Origin: a bacterium
GTDB lineage: Bacteria > Bacteroidota > Bacteroidia > Bacteroidales > Bacteroidaceae
Assembly: GCA_004559785.1 (NCBI GenBank)
Contig: SFXD01000047.1
Span: 1 to 17,291 of the forward strand
Reading direction: 5' to 3'
Length of the DNA stretch: 17,291 bases
Both the position numbers and the translations under genes were made by a program. Positions 1 through 7,087 of the stretch are shown here, one piece after another (positions within the stretch are counted from its first letter, which is position 1; every line of letters starts with the position of its first letter). The notes below the pieces were generated by a model. That model had not been told where the DNA came from and searched no databases. It saw only the letters and a program-made list of their open reading frames with translations.

Positions 1-32
1 AAGGTAAATTCTTTCAATTCAAAGAAAAGTTG

Positions 33-40
33 TAACTTTG
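33..40 (+). promoter_or_regulatory. Bacteroidetes-type -7 box of the efflux operon
   Basis: TAACTTTG matches the Bacteroidetes housekeeping -7 consensus TAnnTTTG. Transcription would start near position 46 and leave a leader of about 70 nt before the ATG at 119. No good TTTG -33 element lies 19-21 bp upstream (the bases there are T-rich, around CTTTC), so the promoter may be weak or activator-dependent. The box also argues against a TTG start at 38, because that codon lies inside it. Confidence 0.6.
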
Positions 41-118
41 CACCGTTTTTTGGATAATACATATACAAAACTGTCTCATATTGGAAGAAAAGTAACAAAA
101 CATATTAAACAAGGTATT

Positions 119-1234
119 ATGAAGATGAATTTGAAATCGATGGCACTATTGGGAATCGTGACTATGGGCATGTTCTCATCCTGTGGAAAAAAGTCCCAAA
201 TGCAGATGCCAAGTGCCAATCTTGAGACAATGACGGTTAAGACACAAGACATCACCATGACCGACAACTACAGCGCGACAATACGCGGTAGGCAAGACAT
301 TGATGTAATGCCACAAGTCAGTGGCACTCTGTGGAAACTATGCGTCAACGAAGGTGAGAGCGTGAAGGCCGGGCAGACGTTGTTCATCATAGACCAAGTC
401 CCTTACCAGGCTGCACTGAACACGGCCGAGGCTGCCTTGAAGGCTGCAAATGCCCAGGTGGCTACCGCACAACTCAACTACGACAGCCGCAAGACACTCT
501 TTGAGCAGAAGGTCATCAGCGACATAGACCTCCAGACAACATACAACACCCTGCTATCCGCAAAGGCACAGGTGGCTCAATGCGAAGCACAGGTGGTAAA
601 TGCACGAAACAACCTCAGCTACACCGTGGTAAAGAGCCCCGCCAACGGCGTGGTGGGCACACTGCCTTACAGGCAAGGTGCACTGGTGGGTCCAAGCATC
701 CCCAAACCACTTACCACTGTCAGCGACAATAGCCAGATGTACGTATACTTCTCCATCAACGAGGCAAAGCTCCTCAACATGGGCAGGCAATATGGCAGCA
801 TCGAGGCAGCCATAGACACGCTACCACAGGTAAAGCTGCTCCTCGTGGATGGTTCGGAGTATCCAATACCTGGAAAGGTAGAGAGCATAAGCGGAGTAGT
901 TGACCCAAGCACAGGCACGGTGCAGATGAGGGCAGCCTTCGACAATCCCGACAAGTTGCTGCACAGCGGAAGTACGGGCACCGTCGTAATCCCGACCACC
1001 TACAAGGACAAGATTGTCATCCCAACCGTGGCAACCGTACAGATGCAAGACAAGTACAAGGTATACCTCGTGGACAAGGACAACATAGCCCACGAACAGC
1101 TCATCACCATCGAACCACAAAACAATGGCAAGGAGTACGTGGTAAGGAGCGGACTGAATGTCGGAGACGTTATCGTGGCTGCGAGCGCCGGCATGGTAAG
1201 GGACGGTCAGAACGTAAAGCCCAACAAAGAATAG
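119..1234 (+). CDS. RND efflux periplasmic adaptor (membrane fusion) lipoprotein, AcrA/MexA family
   Basis: This 371-residue adaptor would bridge the inner-membrane pump and the outer-membrane channel encoded next. The N-terminus is a lipoprotein signal: a basic start, a hydrophobic stretch and the lipobox FSSC with Cys22 as the lipidated residue. A biotinyl-lipoyl-like segment follows (about residues 60-95, PQVSGTLWKLCVNEGESVKAGQ), then an Ala/Gln-rich alpha-helical hairpin (about 105-170), the second lipoyl half (SPANGVVGTLPYRQGALVG) and beta-barrel and membrane-proximal domains. Length and layout fit AcrA/MexA. I chose the ATG at 119 because it places the signal peptide at the N-terminus; the reading frame stays open back to a TTG at 38, but that overlaps the promoter. 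ATG 125 is also possible. The pump gene starts 54 bp downstream. The substrate cannot be read from the sequence. Confidence 0.92.
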   Translation: MKMNLKSMALLGIVTMGMFSSCGKKSQMQMPSANLETMTVKTQDITMTDNYSATIRGRQDIDVMPQVSGTLWKLCVNEGESVKAGQTLFIIDQVPYQAALNTAEAALKAANAQVATAQLNYDSRKTLFEQKVISDIDLQTTYNTLLSAKAQVAQCEAQVVNARNNLSYTVVKSPANGVVGTLPYRQGALVGPSIPKPLTTVSDNSQMYVYFSINEAKLLNMGRQYGSIEAAIDTLPQVKLLLVDGSEYPIPGKVESISGVVDPSTGTVQMRAAFDNPDKLLHSGSTGTVVIPTTYKDKIVIPTVATVQMQDKYKVYLVDKDNIAHEQLITIEPQNNGKEYVVRSGLNVGDVIVAASAGMVRDGQNVKPNKE

Positions 1235-1288
1235 CCCGAAGAAGGCTTGCATAAATATCGCATATAGACTATTATACATATTCAAAAG

Positions 1289-4200
1289 ATGAAAGGTAAT
1301 ATCTTCATTAAAAGACCAGTAATGGCAATGTCTATAGCCATTATGATACTGCTCGTGGGAGTCATCTCGTACAACTCCCTACCCTTGGAGCAGTACCCCG
1401 ACATAGCACCACCAACGGTACAGGTAAGCGCCACCTATACGGGAGCGAGTGCAGATGCCGTGATGAATGCCGTAATCCAGCCACTGGAGGAAGGCATCAA
1501 TGGCGTTGAGAACATGATATACATGAGCAGTACTGCCACCAACTCCGGTTCGGCCACTATTAACGTCTTCTTCAAGCAGGGCACCGACCCCGACATGGCA
1601 GCCGTGAACGTGCAGAACCGTGTCAGCAAGGTCCAGGGACTGCTGCCGCAGGAAGTAACGCGAATAGGAGTTAGTACCACAAAGAGACAGACATCGTTCC
1701 TGCAGATTGACGCTCTATGCTCGGAGGACGGCAGGTATGACGAGGACTTCATCTCCAACTACCTCGACATCAACGTCATTCCACAAGTCAAGCGCGTGGA
1801 GGGAGTAGGAGACGTGATGGAACTTGGCGGAACCTATTCGCTGCGAATCTGGATGAAGCCAGAGATAATGGCACAATACGGCATAGTCCCCAACGACATC
1901 ACCGCAGCCCTCAGCGAGCAGAACCTTGAGTCGCCTGCAGGCCAGTTGGGCGAGAAGCCTGTCAACGGCTCGCATGGGGACGGAATAGAAAATGCGTTCC
2001 AGTACACACTGAAATACAAGGGCCGACTGAAGTCTACCACAGAGTTCGAGAATATCGTAATACGTGCCAACGAAGACGGAACCATCCTTCGCCTCAAGGA
2101 CGTTGCCGAGGTTGAGCTTGGTGCCATCAGTTATGCCTTCCATGGAGAGGCCAACGGCCATCCTGGCGTTACGTTCCTCTGCTTCCAGTTGGCAGGTGCC
2201 AATGCAAAGGAGACCAACGACCGCGTAAGTGCCAAGTTGGACGAACTGAGCAAAGACCTCCCGAAGGGACTCAAGTTCGTCAAGATGATGTCCAGCAACG
2301 ACTTCCTCTTGGCTTCAATTGCCAACGTGGAGGAAACTCTGATAGTAGCCATACTGCTCGTTGTGCTCGTGGTATACTTCTTCCTGCAGGACTTCAAGGC
2401 TACCATCATCCCGTCAATCTCAATCATAGTATCGCTGGTGGGAACGTTTGCCTGCCTCGCAATTGCCGGGTTCACGCTGAATCTGCTAACGCTGTTCGCC
2501 CTCGTCCTTGCCATCGGTACGGTGGTGGATGACGCCATCGTCGTTGTCGAGGCCGTACAGGCGAAGTTCGACGCAGGGTATACCAGTCCCTACCAGGCGA
2601 CCAAGGATGCCATGAGCGACGTTACCATGGCCGTCATCTCGTGTACATTCGTATTCATGGCCGTGTTCGTCCCCGTTAGTTTCATGGGAGGTACGTCGGG
2701 TATCTTCTATACCCAGTTCGGCGTGACTCTTGCCACTGCTGTAGGTCTGTCGTGTGTCAGTGCCCTCGTGCTATGCCCAGCCCTGTGCGCTATGATGATG
2801 CGACCTGCCAGCACGGAGAGGAGAAAGGGATTCTTCGGCTCGCTCAACTACAGGACACGTCTCGCATACGAGGCGACATATTCCGCCATGATGGAAAAAT
2901 ATACCAACCTGCTCCGCCGTCTCGTAGGACGCAAGTATCGCTATGTGGTTAGTTTCGGCGCACTCGCAGTTGCCTTTGTCGGCATATTGTTCTTTGCTTC
3001 GGGCTTGCCAAGCGGACTTGTTCCAAGCGAAGACCAGGGCGTGTGCATGATGAACGTCAGTGCCGTTACCGGTAGCAACCTTGCCACGACATACGAAGTG
3101 TTGAACAAGGCAGAGAAAATCATCCAGGACATTCCCGAGGTGGCAGACTATTCCAAGGTAGCCGGATACGGATTTATGTCAGGACAGGGTACGTCCTACG
3201 GAATGGGCGTTATACGTCTGAAGAACTGGGTTGACCGCCAATATGGAATTGGATTCGGTACGTTCTCGTTCGTCATCCTTGCATTCATAGTGTCGCTAAT
3301 CGTATTCTTCAAGAGCCTTCGCAGCAAGAAGCACATAATGTGGAAGGGCATCGCGGCCGTTGCCATGACTGCACTTACGGTCTTCGCCGGAATGAACTAC
3401 CATCCGGTAGACAACATGATGAGCGGAAGTACCATGGTGGCAAATGCCAAGCTCAACATGAGACTGATGAAGGAGATTCCCGATGCACAATGCTTCGTGT
3501 TCGAGCCTGGTATGATTCCAGGATATGGAATGGGCTCAATCGAACTGCAGTTGCAGGATAAGACCGGCGAGGCCGACAAGGAGAAATTCTATGACTACAC
3601 CATGCGGTTCATATCACGGATGAACGAAATGCCAGAGGTGAGCCGATGCATAACGACATACGCCCGAAACTTCCCACAGTATCAGGTGGACGTAGATGCT
3701 GCACAATGCAAACGTGCCGGCATATCCCCGTCTGCCGTACTCTCTGCTCTGGCAAGTTACTGCGGAGGATCCTATGTGAGCAACTTCAACCAGTTCAGCA
3801 AGGTTTACCGAGTCATGCTCCAGAGCAGTCCTCAGAGCCGTACGCAGGAACACGACCTGACAAACATGTACGTCAAGAACGGCAGTGAAATGGCTCCACT
3901 GAGCCAGTTTATCAAGTTGACTCCCGTTCTCGGTCCCGAGGTGGACAACAGGTTCAACCTGTTCAGTTCCATCAGCGTCAACATCACGCCTGCCACGGGT
4001 GTCAGCAACACCGAGGTAATGCGTGACGTAGAAAGGGTTATGTCAGAGGTCTTCCCCGAAGGCTACAGCTACGAGTACGGAGGCATGGCACGTGAGGAGG
4101 CACAGACCATCGGCAGCTATGACACGTACGTCATCTATGCCGTCTGCGTCATCCTGATATTCCTCATCCTGAGCTGCCTGTACGAGAGTTTCCTCGTACC

Positions 4201-4783
4201 CTTCTCAGTCATCTTCTCCGTCCCTGCCGGCATCATGGGAACGTTCGGTTTCGCATGGCTCTGGAACCTGGGCTACAATTGGAGCATCGAACTGGGCGGG
4301 CAGACCGTGCCACTGGGACGAATGCTGTTCATGGGACAGATTGAGAACAACATCTACCTACAGACAGGTATCATCATGCTTATCGGACTTCTTGCCAAGA
4401 CTGCCATCCTGATTACCGAGTTTGCGCTCGAACGCCGTCGCAAGGGCATGGGCATCGTGGAGGCTGCGTTTGCCGCTGCAGAGGCACGTCTGCGTCCTAT
4501 CCTCATGACCGTGCTCACCATGATATTCGGTATGATACCTCTCGTATTCGCTACGGGTGCAGGTGCCAACGGCAACCGCACCATCGGCATCGGAGTCATA
4601 GGCGGAATGTCCGTAGGCACCCTTGCCATACTCTTCACCGTGCCACTGTTCTTCATCATATTCGAGTATCTGCAGGAAAGGATCCGTCCGGCACAGATGG
4701 AAGAGGCTGACCTGCAGTTCATGAAGGAAAGGGAGAAGAGCCTGAAAGACAAGGAGAAGTATACAAACAAAGATAACAAGTAA
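1289..4783 (+). CDS. RND (HAE1/AcrB-type) multidrug efflux pump with a central insertion
   Basis: This 1164-residue inner-membrane proton/drug antiporter is the energised part of the tripartite pump. It begins with the family's TM1 and the first porter segment (SLPLEQYPDIAPPTVQVSA). The proton-relay Asp pair is present in TM4 at D414-D415 (GTVVDDAIVVVE) and the TM10 lysine is K1037 (LLAKTAILITE). A GNRTIGIGVIGG-like segment lies in the last TM bundle, and the C-terminus is charged and cytoplasmic. AcrB has about 1050 residues. Much of the excess here is a segment at about residues 652-709, where the family normally has a hydrophilic stretch after the GMGVIRLKNW motif. It contains a hydrophobic run, a basic loop (KSLRSKKHIMWK) and a second hydrophobic run. 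The gene is in frame throughout, so this is an insertion and not a frameshift. It sits in an operon with the adaptor and the outer-membrane factor, whose gene starts 9 bp after this stop. Confidence 0.95.
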   Translation: MKGNIFIKRPVMAMSIAIMILLVGVISYNSLPLEQYPDIAPPTVQVSATYTGASADAVMNAVIQPLEEGINGVENMIYMSSTATNSGSATINVFFKQGTDPDMAAVNVQNRVSKVQGLLPQEVTRIGVSTTKRQTSFLQIDALCSEDGRYDEDFISNYLDINVIPQVKRVEGVGDVMELGGTYSLRIWMKPEIMAQYGIVPNDITAALSEQNLESPAGQLGEKPVNGSHGDGIENAFQYTLKYKGRLKSTTEFENIVIRANEDGTILRLKDVAEVELGAISYAFHGEANGHPGVTFLCFQLAGANAKETNDRVSAKLDELSKDLPKGLKFVKMMSSNDFLLASIANVEETLIVAILLVVLVVYFFLQDFKATIIPSISIIVSLVGTFACLAIAGFTLNLLTLFALVLAIGTVVDDAIVVVEAVQAKFDAGYTSPYQATKDAMSDVTMAVISCTFVFMAVFVPVSFMGGTSGIFYTQFGVTLATAVGLSCVSALVLCPALCAMMMRPASTERRKGFFGSLNYRTRLAYEATYSAMMEKYTNLLRRLVGRKYRYVVSFGALAVAFVGILFFASGLPSGLVPSEDQGVCMMNVSAVTGSNLATTYEVLNKAEKIIQDIPEVADYSKVAGYGFMSGQGTSYGMGVIRLKNWVDRQYGIGFGTFSFVILAFIVSLIVFFKSLRSKKHIMWKGIAAVAMTALTVFAGMNYHPVDNMMSGSTMVANAKLNMRLMKEIPDAQCFVFEPGMIPGYGMGSIELQLQDKTGEADKEKFYDYTMRFISRMNEMPEVSRCITTYARNFPQYQVDVDAAQCKRAGISPSAVLSALASYCGGSYVSNFNQFSKVYRVMLQSSPQSRTQEHDLTNMYVKNGSEMAPLSQFIKLTPVLGPEVDNRFNLFSSISVNITPATGVSNTEVMRDVERVMSEVFPEGYSYEYGGMAREEAQTIGSYDTYVIYAVCVILIFLILSCLYESFLVPFSVIFSVPAGIMGTFGFAWLWNLGYNWSIELGGQTVPLGRMLFMGQIENNIYLQTGIIMLIGLLAKTAILITEFALERRRKGMGIVEAAFAAAEARLRPILMTVLTMIFGMIPLVFATGAGANGNRTIGIGVIGGMSVGTLAILFTVPLFFIIFEYLQERIRPAQMEEADLQFMKEREKSLKDKEKYTNKDNK

Positions 4784-4792
4784 GAGAGAACG

Positions 4793-6193
4793 ATGAAGAA
4801 ACTATTCATATATGCCCTGTCAGCTGCCATATTCAGCAGCTGCGGGCTTTACAGGAAATACGAACGTCCCACGGAAATCAAGACGGACGGCATCTACGGA
4901 GATGCCCAGGACGGAGACGACAAGGGAATAGGAGACTTGGAATGGAGACAGTTCTTCACAGACCCCGCCTTGCAAAGCCTGATAGAGAAGGGGCTTGCCC
5001 AGAACACGGACATCAGGAATGCCGACCTCAACATACAAAAGGCTCAATATGCCCTTCAATGTGCAAAGCTGGCTTACATCCCCACCATCTATTTCTCTCC
5101 AAGCGGAGCCGTCTCCAAGATGTACGACCCCTACAACAGGAGCGAGAACAAATCCATGACAAGCGGAAACTCCAAGACATACGAGTTCCCCGTATCTATG
5201 TCATGGCAGGTGGGCAGCATAGGTTACCTGAGAAACAACAAACTGAAGGCGGACGTATCGCTGCTCCAGCTCAAGAACGCCAAGCAAGCCATCCAGGCAT
5301 CGCTCGTGGCAGGAATAGCCTCCATGTACTATAATCTCGCAATGCTTGACGAACAACTTGCACTGACCAAGCAGACACGGGACAACTGGGCAAAGTACCT
5401 TGAGATGCAGAAGCAGTTGATGAACGCAGGCCAAAGCAACCAGGCTGCCGTATCGAGCATAGAAGCTACATACTATAGTATATGCACCGGGGTAGAAAGT
5501 CTGGAAAGCACGATACGCAACATCGAGAATACACTGGGTACATTGCTGGGAGAGACTGCCACACATGTCAACAGGAATGCACTCAACACTTTCAAGGCTC
5601 CAGCCATACTTGCAACCGGCGCACCCATCAACATCCTCTCGCGCCGGCCGGACGTGAAGGCTGCTGAACTTGAACTGGCAAGTGCCTTCTATGACAAGAA
5701 CATTGCCAAGAGTGCCTTCTACCCATCGCTCAACATCTCTGCCTCAGGTCAGTTCACCAATAGCGCAGGTGCGAAAATCGTGAACCCCGGCCTGATGATA
5801 GGTTCCGCATTGGCAAGCCTGACGCAGCCAATATTCCAGAACGGGGCCATCAGGGCTAAATACAAGATTTCCAAGGCTGACATGGAGATTGCCACCAACA
5901 ATTTCCAGCAGGCCGTGATAGCAGCCGGCAATGAGGTGAACACCGCAATGGTGAACGTCAGGGATGCCGAAGCACAGTACGAGTTGTACTCCAAGCAAGT
6001 TGACGCACTCAAGATAGCCCTGGATGCCACGGAGAAGCTCTACGCCTCGACAAGTTCCAATTACCTGAACGTCATCACCGCACAGAACTCTCTGTTGCAG
6101 GCACAGATGAGCCTCATCAGCAACCGTATGGATGCCATCGACTCGACTATTTCGCTCTACCAGGCATTGGGTGGCGGCAGCGACGTCGAGTGA
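4793..6193 (+). CDS. Outer-membrane efflux channel lipoprotein, TolC/NodT (OprM-like) family
   Basis: This 466-residue protein would form the trimeric outer-membrane exit duct of the efflux system. A lipoprotein signal is visible (KKLFIYALSAAIFSSCG, lipobox Cys17). Next comes the NodT-type opening (LEWRQFFTDPALQSLIEKGL) and two TolC-like repeats rich in Ala/Gln/Asn helices. The motif NILSRRPDVKAAELELASAF at the start of the second repeat is a hallmark of OprM/NodT proteins. The C-terminal part keeps the helical pattern seen in the family (LLQAQMSLISNRMDAIDSTISLYQALGGG). Length is typical. It is the last gene of the operon and is followed by a hairpin terminator. The ATG at 4793 is fixed by the signal peptide and lies 9 bp after the pump stop. 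Confidence 0.93.
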   Translation: MKKLFIYALSAAIFSSCGLYRKYERPTEIKTDGIYGDAQDGDDKGIGDLEWRQFFTDPALQSLIEKGLAQNTDIRNADLNIQKAQYALQCAKLAYIPTIYFSPSGAVSKMYDPYNRSENKSMTSGNSKTYEFPVSMSWQVGSIGYLRNNKLKADVSLLQLKNAKQAIQASLVAGIASMYYNLAMLDEQLALTKQTRDNWAKYLEMQKQLMNAGQSNQAAVSSIEATYYSICTGVESLESTIRNIENTLGTLLGETATHVNRNALNTFKAPAILATGAPINILSRRPDVKAAELELASAFYDKNIAKSAFYPSLNISASGQFTNSAGAKIVNPGLMIGSALASLTQPIFQNGAIRAKYKISKADMEIATNNFQQAVIAAGNEVNTAMVNVRDAEAQYELYSKQVDALKIALDATEKLYASTSSNYLNVITAQNSLLQAQMSLISNRMDAIDSTISLYQALGGGSDVE

Positions 6194-6253
6194 CGAGAAG
6201 CAAGCGTTACAATCCTACCGTAGCGCGGAAGGCAACGACTTCCGTCTAAGAGC

Positions 6254-6291
6254 AAAGGTTCCCTCGGCGTAATGTCGGGAGAACCTTTTAT
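6254..6291 (+). terminator. Rho-independent-type terminator after the efflux operon
   Basis: AAAGGTT at 6254-6260 pairs with AACCTTT at 6282-6288. The stem continues inward with CCTCG/CGGGAG pairing that includes one mismatch and a G-T pair, around a loop near GCGTAATGT. A T-rich run (CCTTTTATAG) follows. It lies 61 bp after the outer-membrane factor stop, where an operon terminator is expected. Confidence 0.7.
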
Positions 6292-6361
6292 AGTTGTATG
6301 CCACAAATCCGTACAAGGCAAGACTCTTCTGAAGACAAAAACAGTTATCTTCATTTGCGAT

Positions 6362-6422
6362 AAGGTTAATAACCTTAACGCCGCAAGGTTAATAACCTTA
6401 CTGCCTCAAGGTTATTAACCTT
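6362..6422. repeat. Three palindromes at an exact 23-bp period
   Basis: AAGGTTAATAACCTT occurs at 6362-6376 and again at 6385-6399. Its reverse complement AAGGTTATTAACCTT occurs at 6408-6422. Each is a perfect 7+1+7 palindrome, and the third differs only in the central base. The start-to-start distance is 23 bp in both cases. The two 8-bp spacers (AACGCCGC and ACTGCCTC) share five positions, so the 23-bp unit as a whole looks repeated. The array lies between two converging transcription units. It may be a protein-binding array or an intergenic repeat family; the sequence alone does not decide. The rest of the gap 6194-6535 holds the two terminators and no convincing gene. Confidence 0.9.
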
Positions 6423-6462
6423 ACTCTGAAAGAAGATACATAGACCCTTACATCCATAACAT

Positions 6463-6510
6463 AAAAAAGCCACTCCCTCTTACCTTGTGTATGGCAAAGG
6501 GGGAATGGCT
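6463..6510 (-). terminator. Rho-independent-type terminator of the DUF3127 gene
   Basis: Read on the minus strand, AGCCATTCCC (from 6510 downward) pairs with GGGAGTGGCT (ending at 6468) with one T-G pair, and the stem extends through CCCTTT/AAGAGG-like pairing. Six T residues follow (plus-strand A run 6463-6468). It lies 26 bp past the DUF3127 stop codon and converges on the efflux operon terminator. Confidence 0.8.
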
Positions 6511-6535
6511 ATGGCTACGCTTGTGCCTGCCTTGG

Positions 6536-6949
6536 TCAGAAAGGCAGGTCGTCGGTGGACGATGTATCGAAGGGACTTCCCTGAGTGAGGTCAGAAGGAG
6601 CCTGCTGCACCTGTGGCTGTGCAGGTGGAATGGGTGTAGTATCAAAGGTGGCACCACCCGTTGGCTGTGCAGCCTGTGTATTGCGGTCTACCCTATATGC
6701 ACGAATGCTATTGAACCAACGTCCCTGATACTCGTGGGCGTCAATGTCGAAGGAGACGGTCAACACATCGCCCACGTTGATAGCGAACTGCGCTATCCTG
6801 TCAGCGCCAAAGACATCAAACACCATCTTGCGTGGGAACTGGTCCATGGTCTCAAGGACATACGAACCTGCCTTCCACTCACTACCCGTCCTGCTTGAAG
6901 TACCACTTCTCTCTGGCAAAACGGCAATAATCTTTCCAGTTAATTCCAT
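6536..6949 (-). CDS. DUF3127 OB-fold-like protein with an SSB-type C-terminal tip
   Basis: This 137-residue protein matches the Bacteroidetes family DUF3127 in its N-terminal 90 or so residues (MELTGKIIAVLPERSGTSSR, then WKAGSYVLETMDQFPRKMVF and FDIDAHEYQGRWFNSIRAYR). This family is regarded as OB-fold-like. After residue 95 the chain becomes a low-complexity Pro/Gln/Thr linker and ends in TDDLPF. That layout (OB fold, disordered linker, acidic tip ending in Pro-Phe) is the one used by bacterial single-stranded-DNA-binding proteins, whose tip recruits repair and replication partners. Binding to single-stranded DNA is therefore a reasonable inference but not shown. The gene is divergent from dnaN across 138 bp and has its own promoter and terminator. 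The ATG at 6949 gives the usual family start. Confidence 0.88.
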   Translation of the reverse strand: MELTGKIIAVLPERSGTSSRTGSEWKAGSYVLETMDQFPRKMVFDVFGADRIAQFAINVGDVLTVSFDIDAHEYQGRWFNSIRAYRVDRNTQAAQPTGGATFDTTPIPPAQPQVQQAPSDLTQGSPFDTSSTDDLPF

Positions 6950-6981
6950 TTATTCTATATGTTTGGTATGAATATTTTATA

Positions 6982-6989
6982 CAAAGGTA
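6982..6989 (-). promoter_or_regulatory. -7 box of the DUF3127 gene
   Basis: On the minus strand the sequence reads TACCTTTG, matching TAnnTTTG, 32 bp before the ATG at 6949. No clear TTTG element lies at the optimal -33 distance; a TTG occurs only about 27 bp upstream. The position just inside the divergent intergenic region supports the call. Confidence 0.55.
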
Positions 6990-7028
6990 TTAAAAAAAAA
7001 CGGATGTGGACATTTTCAACCGATAATT

Positions 7029-7059
7029 TTTGCCATTTGAAAGAAAATGCGTAAATTTG
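7029..7059 (+). promoter_or_regulatory. Bacteroidetes-type promoter of dnaN
   Basis: TTTG at 7029-7032 and TAAATTTG at 7052-7059 are separated by 19 bp. This fits the Bacteroidetes housekeeping promoter (TTTG / about 19 bp / TAnnTTTG). Transcription would start near 7066 and give a leader of about 22 nt before the dnaN ATG at 7088. This is probably the main promoter of the downstream cluster; no comparable element was seen at the later gene junctions. Confidence 0.75.
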
Positions 7060-7087
7060 CCTTGCAATACATGATAAATTACAAGTT

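Noticed and set aside
38..118. In-frame extension of the adaptor gene to a TTG at 38
   Set aside because: It adds 27 residues before a perfect lipoprotein signal and overlaps the promoter -7 box; the ATG at 119 is better.
6362..6422. CRISPR array interpretation of the spaced repeats
   Set aside because: Repeats are 15 bp, spacers only 8 bp and partly conserved, and no cas gene is present.
6485..6898. 137-codon plus-strand open frame opposite DUF3127
   Set aside because: The minus strand encodes a recognisable family with its own promoter and terminator; the plus frame is a shadow.
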